Shown here one piece after another: positions 45,109-55,657 of a DNA stretch of 64,000 nt. The DNA is taken from assembly GCA_020205615.1 (NCBI GenBank), contig CM035173.1, positions 32,022,293 through 32,086,292 on the forward strand, in the 5' to 3' direction. Under the pieces are notes generated by a model. The model ran no database searches, had not been told where the DNA came from, and saw only the letters and a list, made by a program, of their open reading frames with translations. Both the position numbers and the translations under genes were made by a program. Within the stretch, counting starts at the first letter, position 1, and each line of letters starts with the position of its first letter. This DNA is from Panax quinquefolius. Taxonomy: Eukaryota; Streptophyta; Magnoliopsida; Apiales; Araliaceae.

Positions 45109-45322
45109 GTGGGGTCCACCAATGATTGTGTCGTCGTACGAATATTCCCTGTTAAAACGAATATTCTCCGACCGATCGAATATTATATAACAACTTGCGT
45201 ACTTTGCAAAATTTATAAATATTACCCACAACTATAACATTATATCAAATTCATTTCATAATATTCAAAAAAATGATAATTATAGAAAATTCATCTTTAT
45301 TCATAAAAGTTGGGGTCTTACA

Positions 45323-45420
45323 AACTCTACAAAAGTCTGTCACTTAAAAAATATCTTTAAAAATCTTAATTGAATACATCCCCCTAAATATATATAAAGT
45401 AACTATGAATATTTATATAA
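45323..45420. other. Flank between element C and element E
   Basis: About 100 bp. It contains AATCTTAATTGAATACATCC, like the TE-end text at 53640-53690 (AAGTCTTAATTGAATACACC), and then TATATAAAGTAACTATGAAT, which recurs at 23690. Element E interrupts this repeat at TATAA. Confidence 0.55.
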
Positions 45421-48101
45421 TGTAAAATCCCAAATTTTATGAATAAAGATTTAATTTTCTCGAAATATTTTTTTATATTATGGTGTGAATTTGAGATAAT
45501 GTTATAGTTGTGGGTAGTATTTATAAATTTTGCAAAAGTATGCAAGTTGTTGTATTATATTAGATTGGGTCTGGGAATATTCGTTTTAGCGGGGAATATT
45601 CGCATAACAACAAGACAATCATTAGTGGACCCCTACAAAGTAATTATTATCGGATTAAGAAAAGCGATAAAAATATTTTTATGAAAATAACTACGGAAGT
45701 TTTACCGCTTATTATCTTGTTGAACTACTTAGTAGTAAAAGTACGAATACGCTGTCTGGCGTGGTTGTATAGAGTAACACCAGTATTGATTATTGATGCT
45801 TATGTGAGAAGTCACTCAGTTTTGTTCAATTATTGCTACAGTAGTTGCTGCATAGTATCTCACGTTATTTGATTCAATTATTGTTGATTGTTATATATAT
45901 ATATATAAGTTTTGTTTTATTAGTATTATTAATGTAATAAAACAGAAAAACTTTTTATATAAAACAGAATACTTTTATAAAGTTATTTGTTTATTAGGCT
46001 AATAGTAAAATCTTTTTATATAAAAATGAATACTTTTATAAAGTTATACATTTTATTAGAAAATAATTAGAATATATTATATTTTATTATGCATAGTGTT
46101 TGATAGTGTTAGTATTTTGCATAGTAAAATCTTTTATATAAAAATGTAATACTTTTATAAAGTTATTCAGATTTATTATATTATAAATAGAATATATTAT
46201 ATTTTATTTAAAAGATTTTGTTTTAAATCTAATCATCTGTTTAAAAGTAAATCAATCTAGACCAGTTCATGAATTAGTTACTATGTAGTCCATTCTTTTA
46301 TAAATAGAAGTTCATTCCTTCATTATTTTATTTAACGAATTGAAAACTCTAAAGAGAGAAACTATAGAGAAAGAAGAAAAGTATTACGCTACTTCACTAC
46401 TCCAATATCCGGTTTGTTCCAAGGTAATGGGTATTATTTCTTTTCGTATTAATGAAGAGAACTTCGTTATTCCATTATTTATTATTCATTGGAATAACTT
46501 TTGTATCGTGGTCTACCCTATACTTGGTGAAATTCTTACATTATTCCATTCTTTATTATTCTATTAGAATATCACATACGTGTGTTTATCTGGGATTGGT
46601 TTCATCTTTTATTATTCATTTGAATATCCCGTCTGCATGCGTTTTCTTGGGACCGGGTTCCGTTATTTATTATTACATTGGAATAACTCGCCTATGCAAA
46701 ATCTTCGCATCGTACGGTGATTTTACATTGTTATTCCATTCTTTATTATTACATTTGAACATCCCATCGGTGCAATTAATTTAGCCGACTTCCGTTCCGA
46801 TTATTTATTATTCATTGGAATAACTCGCCTACATCTTGCAATCGCATGCATTCATGGTGATTTACATTGTTATTCCATTTTTATTATTCATTTGGAATAT
46901 CATCAGCCGGTGCGTATTATGCCCGACTGGTTCCGTTATTTATTATTCTATTGGAATAACTGTGCCATCGCAATACCGCATGCATGGTGATTTCTTTTGT
47001 TATTCCATTCTTTATTATACTCGGTTGATTAAAGTTTTGACTTCTATAATCCATGAAATTAGTGGAATATCCTTGATATTTGCGCTTCATTCAGTATCTT
47101 TTCATAGAAATATTCTTCTGAGTATTCTTGAATTTTACTCTACAAAGAAGTATCATGTTTACAATTTGGACGTTATTAGTTCTGAATAATTTAATTCTTG
47201 AACTTGTTTTATTGAATTCTTATATCATTGTCATCATCCTCATGTTTATATTTTGTTGAAAGTCATACGTGGCTCAGTGGTGCATAGATGGACTTAGTAT
47301 GATTATGACCAGGGATTATGCGGTATAATCATGACCGTAATTTTACAAATGATGTGGAAAAAGTCCTCATTGGCCCGTAGTGCATTGATGGATAGTTTTT
47401 GGTATGATTATGGCTATGGATTCTCTTCGGCCAAGGGAGCAAATATGAATTGTTTTAAGGCATGATTAGGACCGTTGATGAAAACACGATTATATTTGGC
47501 CCGTAGTGCATGGATAATTCGTGGTCGTGATACTAAATAATATCTTTGGCCTGTAGTGCAGGGATGATTTGATGATGTGGATTATTTGTTATGCTGAGTC
47601 TCAGCGATAAAAGTGATGAAAAACTTTTAAAATCATAAAAGATAGTAGATTTTATTCTCTACTTGACTCTTTTAATGGATTGTTTGTTCCGATGCAGTTA
47701 AACTTGATGTCTATTATATTTTATCAGTTTAAAATTGTTGAAGACTAATGATAATTTATTCTGCATTATCTTAGTCATAATATTTCTTACTAAAGGCTAG
47801 TTGAGCTCACCCTTTTCCTTCACCGTTTTCTTCGTGAAATGAGAATATAGTGGGGACGAGTCGGGGAATGGTTTGATAGTCCAGATGATAGCATTAGTAG
47901 TCCTCACTATTCTCATACATACATAGTGTGACAATAAATGTAATGATGACTTATTTCGAGAGTGGATATTGTCTAGAAGACAATATTTGTATTAAAACTC
48001 ATGACTCTCTTGTTGTATATTAAAGATTGTATTTGTATTACTGTACCATGTATCTGGCGACTCAAGATGGGTGATGTATACCTATTTTTGGGGGCGTCAC
48101 G
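45421..48101 (+). mobile_element. 5' LTR of element E
   Basis: Starts TGTAAAATCCC and ends GGGGGCGTCACG, with the last base changed from A, 2681 bp. TATA box (TTTTATAAATAG) at about 46297. It keeps about 560 bases in U3 (45690-46255, repeated CTTTTATATAAAA and CTTTTATAAAGTTAT motifs) that are missing from the 3' LTR. Confidence 0.88.
46466..47011 (+). repeat. Hairpin-unit tandem array in E 5' LTR
   Basis: About eight units of TTATTCCATTCTTTATTATT with TTGGAATAACT or close copies, with linkers GCATGCATGGTGATTT and GGGACCGGTTCC-like text. Confidence 0.78.
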
Positions 48102-48103
48102 GT

Positions 48104-48115
48104 TGGTATCAAAGC
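48104..48115 (+). other. Primer-binding site of element E
   Basis: TGGTATCAAAGC, two bases after the LTR end. One mismatch to the common initiator-methionine tRNA site, identical to that of element C. Confidence 0.8.
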
Positions 48116-48288
48116 TTAGGGATATGATCCCTGGCTAAGATGTGAGACAAGAACTAGGAGGGGAGAGACGGGGAATTCCTTCGCTAGTATGACCTACCTA
48201 AGTTTATTTGATATTTAATTGGTCGGTCAGAGTATAGGGGTAATATGTGATATGTTATTTAACCCTTGTTTTGTGGCAGTGTTTGAAA

Positions 48289-49400
48289 ATGGCATCCGAG
48301 TATGTTGAGAACATCAATAGAGCACAGGAGACCGTTGAGTCTCCACATATCAATAATCAGGATAATGTGCATCAAGAAGGCAATAATCCTCCTGTAAACA
48401 ACAACACTGACCAAATGATGAACGATGGAATGTTCAAAGGCTTTATGCAATTCATGCAACAACAGGTAAGAGAGACTCATGTTCAAAATATAGGTGAAAA
48501 TAATGGCAACCCACGGTTGGTCACCGCTAAGCAGTTCAAGGAGCTGGGACCACCGGAGTTTTTGGGAAAGCCAGACCCACTTAAGGCAGAGACGTGGATT
48601 AAGCAGATCACCAAGATATTTGATGTCTTGGAATGCTCAGAAGAGCAAAAAGTTCCATTCGCCACCTTTATGTTGCGTGAAAAGAAGAGATCATTGGTGG
48701 GAATCAGAAAGCGTACCTGCATCGATGCACTCAAGATGTCTTGGGAGAAGTTCAAGAGTCATTCAACGACAAGTACTTTCCGAAAGTATTAAATCATATG
48801 AAGGAGGTGGAGTTCATCAAGTCGAGCAAAACAATATGACCGTGTTGCTTGAAGACGAGGCTAAGTTTTTTAGTTATCTCGGTTTGCATCCCATTTGGTC
48901 AATAATGAGGAGCGAATGATATGAAATGTTTCTAAGAGGTTTGAAACCCAATATACGTCAATACCTCATTTTCGTAAACTTTGTTTATATTGAGATGTTG
49001 TGAATAGGGCTCGATTATTGGAGCGCGATAATGAGTCAAAGACAACCAAAAAGCAACGACCAACAACATGATAATAATCGCACGGCAGGGTAAGTAACGG
49101 GCGATCAGGAACAATGATAACCATCGGGGAAATTATCATGCCATGAATGGTAACCACTTCGATGGTAATCATGGCCAAGATAATAGAAGTGAAAATTTCA
49201 AGAAGAGAAGGTTCAATAATGATGGAAAGACAGTAGCATCAGCACCCGTTTCAAAGGAAGAAGAACGACCACCGGTCGTATATTTCAAAAATGAGACGGG
49301 AGGGACACATCCATCCAAAGCAGACGTTAACAATCCAAAGCGTGCTTTAATTATGAAAGAGAAGGTCACTTAGCTCGATTTTGTCGTATGGTGAAGTAAA
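48289..49400 (+). pseudogene. Element E gag
   Basis: The ATG at 48289 opens MASEYVENINRAQETVE, the Asn-rich NNQDNVHQEGNNPPVNNN block, FMQFMQQQVRETHVQN, then the retro-gag start FKELGPPEFLGKPDPLKAET with WIKQITKIFDVLECSEEQKV. The frame shifts after ATFMLRE and again after LKMSWEKFK. The rest (LEQNNMTV, SQ-rich, RKRRFNND, KNETGGTHPS) is scattered over frames, and the zinc knuckles are almost unrecognisable. The first 165 codons are open, so a short N-terminal gag product is conceivable but would not form particles. Confidence 0.82.
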
Positions 49401-49465
49401 GTCCAGTTGGGAAGGTGATGCCAAAGGATGTCCCAGAAAAGCCAAAGCCGGTAGTTTAAGAGAGA

Positions 49466-50300
49466 GTGTTTTTTTTCGTGACGAGGAACCTGAATAAAAT
49501 TATCACGGGTAAGTTAATCATAAACTCTTGTGAAGTATATACCGTGTTAGATATCGGTTCTACTCACTCTTTTATTCCACTTAGTTGTATTCAATGTTTG
49601 AATTTAACTCTGGAGAAGTTAGACATTGATTTATCTGTTGAAACTCAGTTGGGAGAAACCTTCGTTACCTCTACTATTTATAAATCTTGTTTGATTCAAA
49701 TCAACACTTTCACGTTACCTATCGATCTTATCTCTTTGAAAATACTTGCCTTTGATGTGATTTTAGGAATCGATTGGTTAACTACTCATCATGATTTTAA
49801 TAAGGTTGTTAGCTTTCATATTCCTAACCAACCTGTTATGCGAATTCAAGCAACCAAACCACTAAAGTCAATCATTGTCATATCAAGCCATAATTAAAGA
49901 GCCCCGATCCTTTCGTTGTTGACTTCCTTGTGTGGAATGCAGAAGCGGACTTTTACAGTGGCGACGTCGTGAATGATGATGGCAAGTTGATAGGTATCAA
50001 TGTGACGTACTATCCAAGTCATGGATGAGAGTCACAGTTTTGAATGATATTTCTATTATTAATAAAATTCCTGACGTATTCTTGAAGACTTCTTAGCCTA
50101 CCCTAGAGTGTGAAATTGAATTTTGTACTGACCCCAGTAAAAAATCCCATTTCTAAAACCCTTAAATATTTCTTCAACTAAAACAAATGTAACATGCGCC
50201 AAACACGTTGACTCGAGCTGTTGAAGATTACCATCGTACCATTTAATACCATCGTGGAAAATCGAACGTGGTAGCTGACACGTTGAGTAGAAGATCGTAT
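49466..50300 (+). pseudogene. Element E protease and pol scraps
   Basis: LDIGSTHSFIPLSC shows the protease active site as DIG, as in element B. It is followed by [20 protein letters not shown], a [20 protein letters not shown] block, and WLTTHH. After SSHN comes a stop and the shared foreign segment. Then DISIINKIPDVF-like linker text, a direct jump to an RNase H region (near 50160-50230), and VVADTLSRRSYAFTSA (50270-50310). RT is deleted. Confidence 0.78.
49893..50039 (+). repeat. Shared foreign segment in element E
   Basis: Begins AAAGAGCCCCGATCC after AGCCATAATT, contains GTTGACTTCCTTGTGTGGAA, ends GAGTCACAGTT before TTGAATGATATTTC. Same place and same borders as in element B. Confidence 0.7.
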
Positions 50301-50499
50301 GCATTTACGAGTGCGAATATATGAACCCACATGAAGATAACGAATATACGATTAGAATCGACTTTAATCGATAAAGTTAAAGCCGCTTAAGCTACATACT
50401 TAGAGCTGATGAATGTGAAAAAGAAGGTTCAAGAGGGCATTATTCTAGAAACAAAAATAGATGAAGAGAGGAAATCTCAACCATCAATTTTATTGACTC

Positions 50500-50810
50500 A
50501 TTTGAAATCCTTGACCGAGTAGGAACTGTGGCCTATAGACTCATTTTACCGCCAAGTATGTCGCATGTTCATAAAATTTTTCATGTATCAATGTTACGTA
50601 AATATGTGGACGACCCGAACCACATTATTGATTTAGAACCGGACGAGATAGCGGATAATTTAACGTATGAAGATGTGCCTGTTAAAATCCTGGAATATAT
50701 TCTACGCTTAAAGGTTATACCTCAAGAGTTAGAATCTAACGAAGTGTCCTCATCCTGTTTCATTTCTAAGCATACCAGTGCGTGACGTAAATTTTGAGGA
50801 CGAAATTTCA
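50500..50810 (+). pseudogene. Element E integrase C-terminus relic
   Basis: YRLILPPSMSHVHKIFHVSM with LRKYVDDPNHIIDLEPDEIA, then LTYEDVPVKILE and LRLKVIPQELESNEVS. This is the chromovirus integrase C-terminal end with the chromodomain shortened, as in element B. It is followed by GACGAAATTTCAGAAGGAGG, leading into the polypurine tract. Confidence 0.78.
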
Positions 50811-50824
50811 GAAGGAGGGGAGAT
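50811..50824 (+). other. Polypurine tract of element E
   Basis: GAAGGAGGGGAGAT immediately before the 3' LTR start TGTAAAATCC. Confidence 0.85.
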
Positions 50825-52922
50825 TGTAAAATCCTAAATTTTACGAATAAAGATTTAATTTTCTCGAAATATTTTTTTTATATTATGGTGTGAATTTGAG
50901 ATAATGTTATAGTTGTGGGTAGTATTTATAAATTTTGCAAAGTATGCAAGTTGTTGTATTATATTCGATTAGTCGGGGAATTTTTGTTTTAGCAGGGAAT
51001 ATTCGTACAACGGCACAATCATTGGTGGACCCCACAACAGAATTATTGTTGGATTGAGAAAACGACAAAAATATTTTAATGAAAATTTGGACCGTTCATG
51101 AATTAGTTACTATGCAGTCCATTCTTTTATAAATAGAAGTTCATTCCTTCATTATTTCTTACGAATTCACTGAAACTCTAGAGAGAGAAACTATAGAGAG
51201 AAAGAAGAAAAGTATTCTACTACTTCACTACTCCTATATCCAGTTTGTTCCAAGGTAAGGGTATTATTTCTTTTCGTATTCATGAAGAGAACTTACATTA
51301 TTCCATTATTTATTATTCGTTGGAATAACTCGTTGTACGTGGTCTACCCTATACTTGGTGAAATTCTTACGTTATTCCATTATTTATTATTTTGTTTGGA
51401 ATATCACGTAAATGCGTTTACTTGGGACTGGTTCCATCTTTATTATTACGTTGAATATCACATGCATGCGTTTTACACGGACTGGTTCCGTTATTTATTA
51501 TTCATTGGAATAACTTCGTATACATCTGAAATACCGCATGCATGGTGATTTCGTTGTTATTCCATTGTTTATTATTACGTTAGAACATCCTCACGCCAGG
51601 TGTTGAATTTCTCCGACTGGTTTCGTTATTTATTATTTTGTTGGAATAACCTGTCTATGCGAAGTACCGCATGCATGGTGATTTCTATTGTTATTCCATT
51701 CTTTATTATTCTATTAAAATATCCTGTCGGTGCGTATTACGCCTGGCCTGGTTCCGTAATTTATTATTCTGTTGGAATAACCTGTCTATGAGAAGTACCG
51801 CATACATGGTGATTTCTTTTGTTATTCCATTCTTTATTATACTCAGTTGATTAAAGTTTTGACTTCTATATTCCATGAAATTAGTGGAATATCCTTGATA
51901 TTTGCGCTTCATTCAGTATCTTTTCATGGAAATATTCTTCTGAGCATTCTTGAATTTTACTCTACAAAGAAGTATCATGTTGACAATTTGGACGTTATTA
52001 GTTCCTGAATAATTTAATTCTTGAACTTGTTTTATTGAATTCTTATATCATTGTCATCATCCTCATGTTTATATTTTGTTGAAAGTCATCTGTGGCCTGT
52101 AGTGCATAGATGGACTTGGTATGATTATGACCAGGGATTATGCGGTATAATCATGACCGTAATTTTATAAATGATGTGAAAAAAGTCCTCATTGGCCCGT
52201 AGTGCATTGATGGACAGTTTTTGGTATGATTATGGCTATGGATTCTCTTCGGCCAAGGGAGCAAAGATGAATTGTTTTATGGCATGATTAGGACCGTTGA
52301 TGAAAACACGATTATTTTTGGCCCGTAGTGCATTGATAATTCGTGATCGTGATACTAAATAATATCCTTGGCCTGTAGTGCAGGGATGATTTGATGATGT
52401 GGATTATTTATTTTGCTGAGTCTCAGCGATAAAAGTGATGAAAAACTTTTTAAATCATAAAAGATAATAGATTTTATTCTCTACTTGACTCTTTTAATGG
52501 ATTGTTTGTTCCGCTGCAGTTAAATTTGATGTCTATTGTATTTTATCAGTTTAACATTGTTGAAGACTAATGATAATTTATTCTGCATTATCTTAGTCAT
52601 AATATTTCTTCTTGGGCTAGTTGAGCTCACCCTTTCCTTCATTTATTCTTCTCTTCGGAAATGAGAATATAGCTTGGGACGAGTCTGGGAAGCGGTTTGA
52701 CGGTACCGAGATGATAGCATTAGTAGTCCTCACTATTACATTAAATAGTGTGACAATAAATGTAATGAGGACTTATTCTCGAGAGTGGATATTATCAGAA
52801 GACAATATTTGTATTAAAACTCATGACTCTCTTGTTGTATATTAAAGATTATATTTGTATTCTATACCATGTATCTGACGACTCAAGATGGGTGATGTAT
52901 ACCTATTTTTGGGGGCGTCACA
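50825..52922 (+). mobile_element. 3' LTR of element E, with U3 deletion
   Basis: Starts TGTAAAATCCTAAATTT and ends GGGGGCGTCACA, 2098 bp. It lacks about 580 bp of U3 present in the 5' LTR. The deletion joins AATGAAAA directly to TTTGGACCGTTCATGAATTA (about 51090). TATA box near 51126. Confidence 0.88.
51297..51838 (+). repeat. Hairpin-unit tandem array in E 3' LTR
   Basis: About eight TTATTCCA...TGGAATAA units. The units are not in the same order or number as in the 5' LTR of the same element, which indicates array change after or during the last replication. Confidence 0.75.
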
Positions 52923-52927
52923 TATAA

Positions 52928-52941
52928 CGTAACTATGAATA

Positions 52942-52973
<32 letters not shown>

Positions 52974-53744
52974 AACAAATATTCATATAAATCATCTTTT
53001 AACTAATATTTTTTTTATTTTAATGATTTTAGAATTTATCAAGATTCAGTATATATCGTATACTATATCTATATAGTATAAAATATATATAATATAATAT
53101 TAAAAATCAAAATTCAACATTTGATTTTTCAAAGTCATAATGAGATATTCCTATAATAAAAGTTTGTGTAATTTATCTAAATTTTAATAAATTTAGTAAA
53201 AAAATATAAATGGTTTATAATTTTAATAATTATATTTTCTAAAATTATATTAATTTATATTCATTTTAAGTTAAAAATTTATTAGAGAGTTTTGCGACTT
53301 TTGAATTTTCCATAAAATCTCTCTGCAATTTTTTTACTGGCCATTTGAATTAATTTCTACCTTTGTGTTTAATATTTGGAAGTTTTTAGAGATGATGTCA
53401 GACTTTGAATATGGGTTGATAGTTATAACTTTTCTTTTAAAGTTTGTCAAACTCTACCATTTGCTAGAAATCTAAAAAAATAATGACTTTTTGAATACCA
53501 AAATACTTTTATAGACTTTATAAAAGTCTCAATTCAATACCACCTAACTTTTAAAGACATTACACAAATTGTAATTGAATACTAGTAAACTTTTATAAAC
53601 TCTTTAAATATCTTGACTGAATACAACCAAACTTTGAAAGTCTTTAAAAAAATTTAAAAGTCTTAATTGAATACACCCTCCTTAGTTTAATGTGGAGATT
53701 TGAGATGGGTATATATATATATATATATGATAATTGAATTTATC
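52928..53744. repeat. Older repeat with (TA)n, flank of element E
   Basis: Continues the repeat split by element E: AACTATGAATATTTTAATAT, then (TA)n at 52951-52973 and AACAAATATTCATATAAAT. From about 53430 to 53690 a set of CTTTTAAAGACTTT and TTGAATAcacC motifs resembles the subterminal text of a DNA transposon ending in GGGTGTATTCAATTAAGAC (minus strand). (TA)n again at 53711-53728. No gene. Confidence 0.5.
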
Positions 53745-53865
53745 TAATACATAAAAAATATAACATAAGAAGCAAAAATATCACAACTAAGTTTCGAACC
53801 TAAGAACTATGAGTTATTGGGCCATTAAGCTACCACTGAGCCATTCTAATTTATTAGTTAACTAA
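53745..53865 (-). ncRNA. tRNA-derived SINE candidate
   Basis: On the minus strand TGGCTCAGTGGTAGC (plus 53829-53843) resembles a tRNA/SINE A box, and GGTTCGAAAC (plus 53791-53800) matches the B box, about 43 bases apart as in tRNA-promoter SINEs. The 3' side is T-rich. No clear target duplication was found, and the anticodon-arm region does not fold convincingly as a tRNA, so a SINE relic is preferred over a tRNA gene. Confidence 0.45.
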
Positions 53866-54078
53866 ACTACTATCATAACTTATAGCGGTAGACAATGTAG
53901 CACATGAGCAAATGATGAGGGCAAATTAGTAATTTCTCATGTCGCTACAGTCTGTAGCGGCATGGGAAAATCCATTTCAATCTGTGTCATCCAATGTTGG
54001 GATCAACGGTATAAATTATGGTTGTTGAAATAGTATCCATGACAACCGATTGCCAAGAATGGGGGCCCATATATATAT
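53866..54078. repeat. MITE-related half element
   Basis: TATGGTTGTTGAAATAGTAT with ACAACCGATTGCCAAGAATG and GGCCCATATATATATA near 54015-54078 parallels the right arm of the foldback at 54690-54780. CATGTCGCTACAGTCTGTAG and CGGCATGG further left also form a short palindrome. It appears to be one arm of a relative. Confidence 0.5.
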
Positions 54079-54460
54079 ATAGCCGTGTATATTTTATTTA
54101 TGCGCGGTCTTTCAAAACTACGTCGTTTTGGCATATTTGTTTTTGATTTCTGATTTGGGAGGAGATAAGTTGTTTTTTAAATAAATAAATAAAAAATCTA
54201 CCAAAATGACATAGTTTTGGCAGACTATGCACAAATAAATTATACACAACTGTGTATGACCATATTGCTCTATATATTAACTTATTAAACTATAATTATT
54301 AACTTTTTATAATTTTTTTACTTAAAAAATTTAATTGCGATGTCGAGAGGCGGGAGCAATTATAGACAATATAATTTAAAAAAAGAATTAAATATTCAAT
54401 GTAAACTTTTGAATTTAATTATAGATTATAAATATTGCAAATTTTAAAGTGTATATATAT
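54079..54460. other. Intergenic, no feature
   Basis: AT-rich sequence between two related MITE arms. A short pair, AACTACGTCGTTTTGGCATA (about 54117) and AAAATGACATAGTTTTGGCA (about 54202), looks like a decayed repeat. No gene. Confidence 0.45.
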
Positions 54461-54768
54461 TGGGTTCTAATTCATGGCAACCGGTTGTTAGGAGTATTAT
54501 TCCAGCAACCATCATCTCTATCATTAATCAATATAATTAATGGCTGAGATCGAAAAAAATAAAAGTCTTACCGCTAAAATTGTAGTGGCAGTAATTACAC
54601 TTACTAATCTACTAAAGTAAGTGTAATTACTATCGCTACAACTTGTGGCGGTTAGACTTTTATTTTTTTCAATCTCAACCATTAATTATATTGATCAATG
54701 ATGGAAAACGATGGAGATGATGGTTGCTGAAATAGTATTCCTAATAATCGGTTGCCATGAATTGGAAC

Positions 54769-54771
<3 letters not shown>
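54461..54771. mobile_element. 311-bp foldback MITE
   Basis: The left arm (54461-54602, starting TGGGTTCTAATTCATGGCAA) pairs with the right arm (54618-54771, ending TTGCCATGAATTGGAACCCA) over about 140 bases. The loop is about 15 bases (ACTAATCTACTAAAG-like). The inner stem GTAATTACACTTA/TAAGTGTAATTAC is perfect. It lies between TA-rich tracts, so the target duplication cannot be read. Coding is absent. The superfamily is not clear (a TA target would suggest Tc1/mariner, a longer one Mutator). Confidence 0.85.

Positions 54772-54828
<57 letters not shown>
54772..54828. repeat. (TA)n microsatellite
   Basis: The longest TA run in the window (about 57 bases), directly abutting the foldback MITE. 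Confidence 0.92.
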
Positions 54829-54829
<1 letters not shown>

Positions 54830-55081
54830 TTTACCGCACTACCTCTAAGCGGCTTATAATAGTCCTAATATAATAATTGTCCACCATTCTAGTCTTTCTA
54901 AAAATTTTGGCAATATTGTTTCTGTGTCACAAAGATTGTCATTATTTTGTGATTTTATAAATTAAAATAAATGTGGGCCAAAATTTAAGTTTATAAAACG
55001 AAGGGTGATAGGAAAAGAAAATATTCCACTTGAGTCTCATGTTGCCAACACTACATACATGTAGTTTAGGGATCCGGTTTG
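54829..55081. other. Intergenic, no feature
   Basis: AT-rich sequence without recognised coding or repeat structure. Confidence 0.45.
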
Positions 55082-55216
55082 CATGAAGTGAACTTTATAA
55101 TAAGTTCACTTTATGACTAATACAATTCTAACACGCAGGCAGAAAGATCACCCTCCCGCCTGTGTGTCAGCAATACATTAGACATGAAGTGAACTTATCA
55201 TGAAATTCACTTCATG
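55082..55216. repeat. Paired hairpins, MITE-like
   Basis: The hairpin CATGAAGTGAAC...GTTCACTTTATG (55082-55115) is repeated as CATGAAGTGAA...TTCACTTCATG (55183-55216). Between them ACACGCAGGC and GCCTGTGTGT pair around a CACCCTCCC loop. The whole forms a nested palindrome of about 135 bases. Confidence 0.65.
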
Positions 55217-55501
55217 CTAAACACTCTCATAATTTAAGGTTATGTTTGATTTGACACAAAATCCCACATTACTTGAGTATGGCAATGGTTACCTCTCCAC
55301 ATGAGTTGTACATACATCATTGGATTCCCTAGCTAGAAATAAGTTAATTTAATAATATTTAATAAATCTTAGCATAGTGGTTAAGACTGAGATATTATGA
55401 TCTTTATATTTAAAATTTAATTCTTATTTGGGTGAGTTTATTTTTTAGAAGTTTGTTTCCTTTTTATTTGAAAAATAGGTCAACCTAGATTCGGCACATA
55501 A
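55217..55501. other. Intergenic; weak tRNA-like A-box motif
   Basis: Mostly featureless. TTAGCATAGTGGTTAAGACT at 55370-55389 resembles a SINE A box, but no B box (GGTTCGA) follows at the right distance, so no SINE is called. Confidence 0.4.
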
Positions 55502-55657
55502 CGAGAAAGAAGAAGAGAAGTCTGCTACCTCTCTATTCCAGTATCCAGCTTTATTCTAAGATAAGGGGTATTATTTCTTTCATTTTCATGAAGAGAGCTA
55601 TTGTTATTCCATTCCTTATTATTATGTTGGAATAACCTGTCTATGCGAAGTACCGCA
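55502..55657 (+). mobile_element. Chromovirus LTR fragment cut by copia F
   Basis: AGAAGAAGAGAAGTCTGCTA through GGAATAACCTGTCTATGCGA and TACCGCA matches the leader part of the chromovirus LTRs (compare 12725-12860). Both LTR ends are missing. The right side stops exactly at the start of the copia LTR of element F. Confidence 0.8.

Larger units (their letters stand above)
31263..45322 (-). mobile_element. 5' LTR of element C, split by two insertions
   Basis: Starts TGTGACGCCCCC at 31263 and resumes after each insertion with the expected LTR text. Parts are 31263-33534, 36438-36696 and 45109-45322 (ending GGGGTCTTACA). Each break matches the uninterrupted text seen in other copies: TTTAATAATATATAAAATAT across the first, and GTGGGGTCCACCAATGATTG across the second. 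Removing the inserts (33535-36437 and 36697-45108) and the duplicated target bases gives 2736 bp, close to the 2745 bp of solo LTR A. A TATA-like box lies near 32877-32886. Confidence 0.88.
45421..52922 (+). mobile_element. Defective chromovirus element E
   Basis: A two-LTR element, 7502 bp, with perfect TATAA target copies at 45416-45420 and 52923-52927. It has a near-canonical primer-binding site and polypurine tract. Gag is frameshifted, protease is present with DIG instead of DTG, and RT, most of RNase H and integrase are deleted. The deletion junctions are the same as in element B. Confidence 0.9.

Noticed and set aside
53771..53860. A functional tRNA gene
   Set aside because: A- and B-box-like motifs are present, but no convincing acceptor stem, anticodon arm or discriminator end could be formed.
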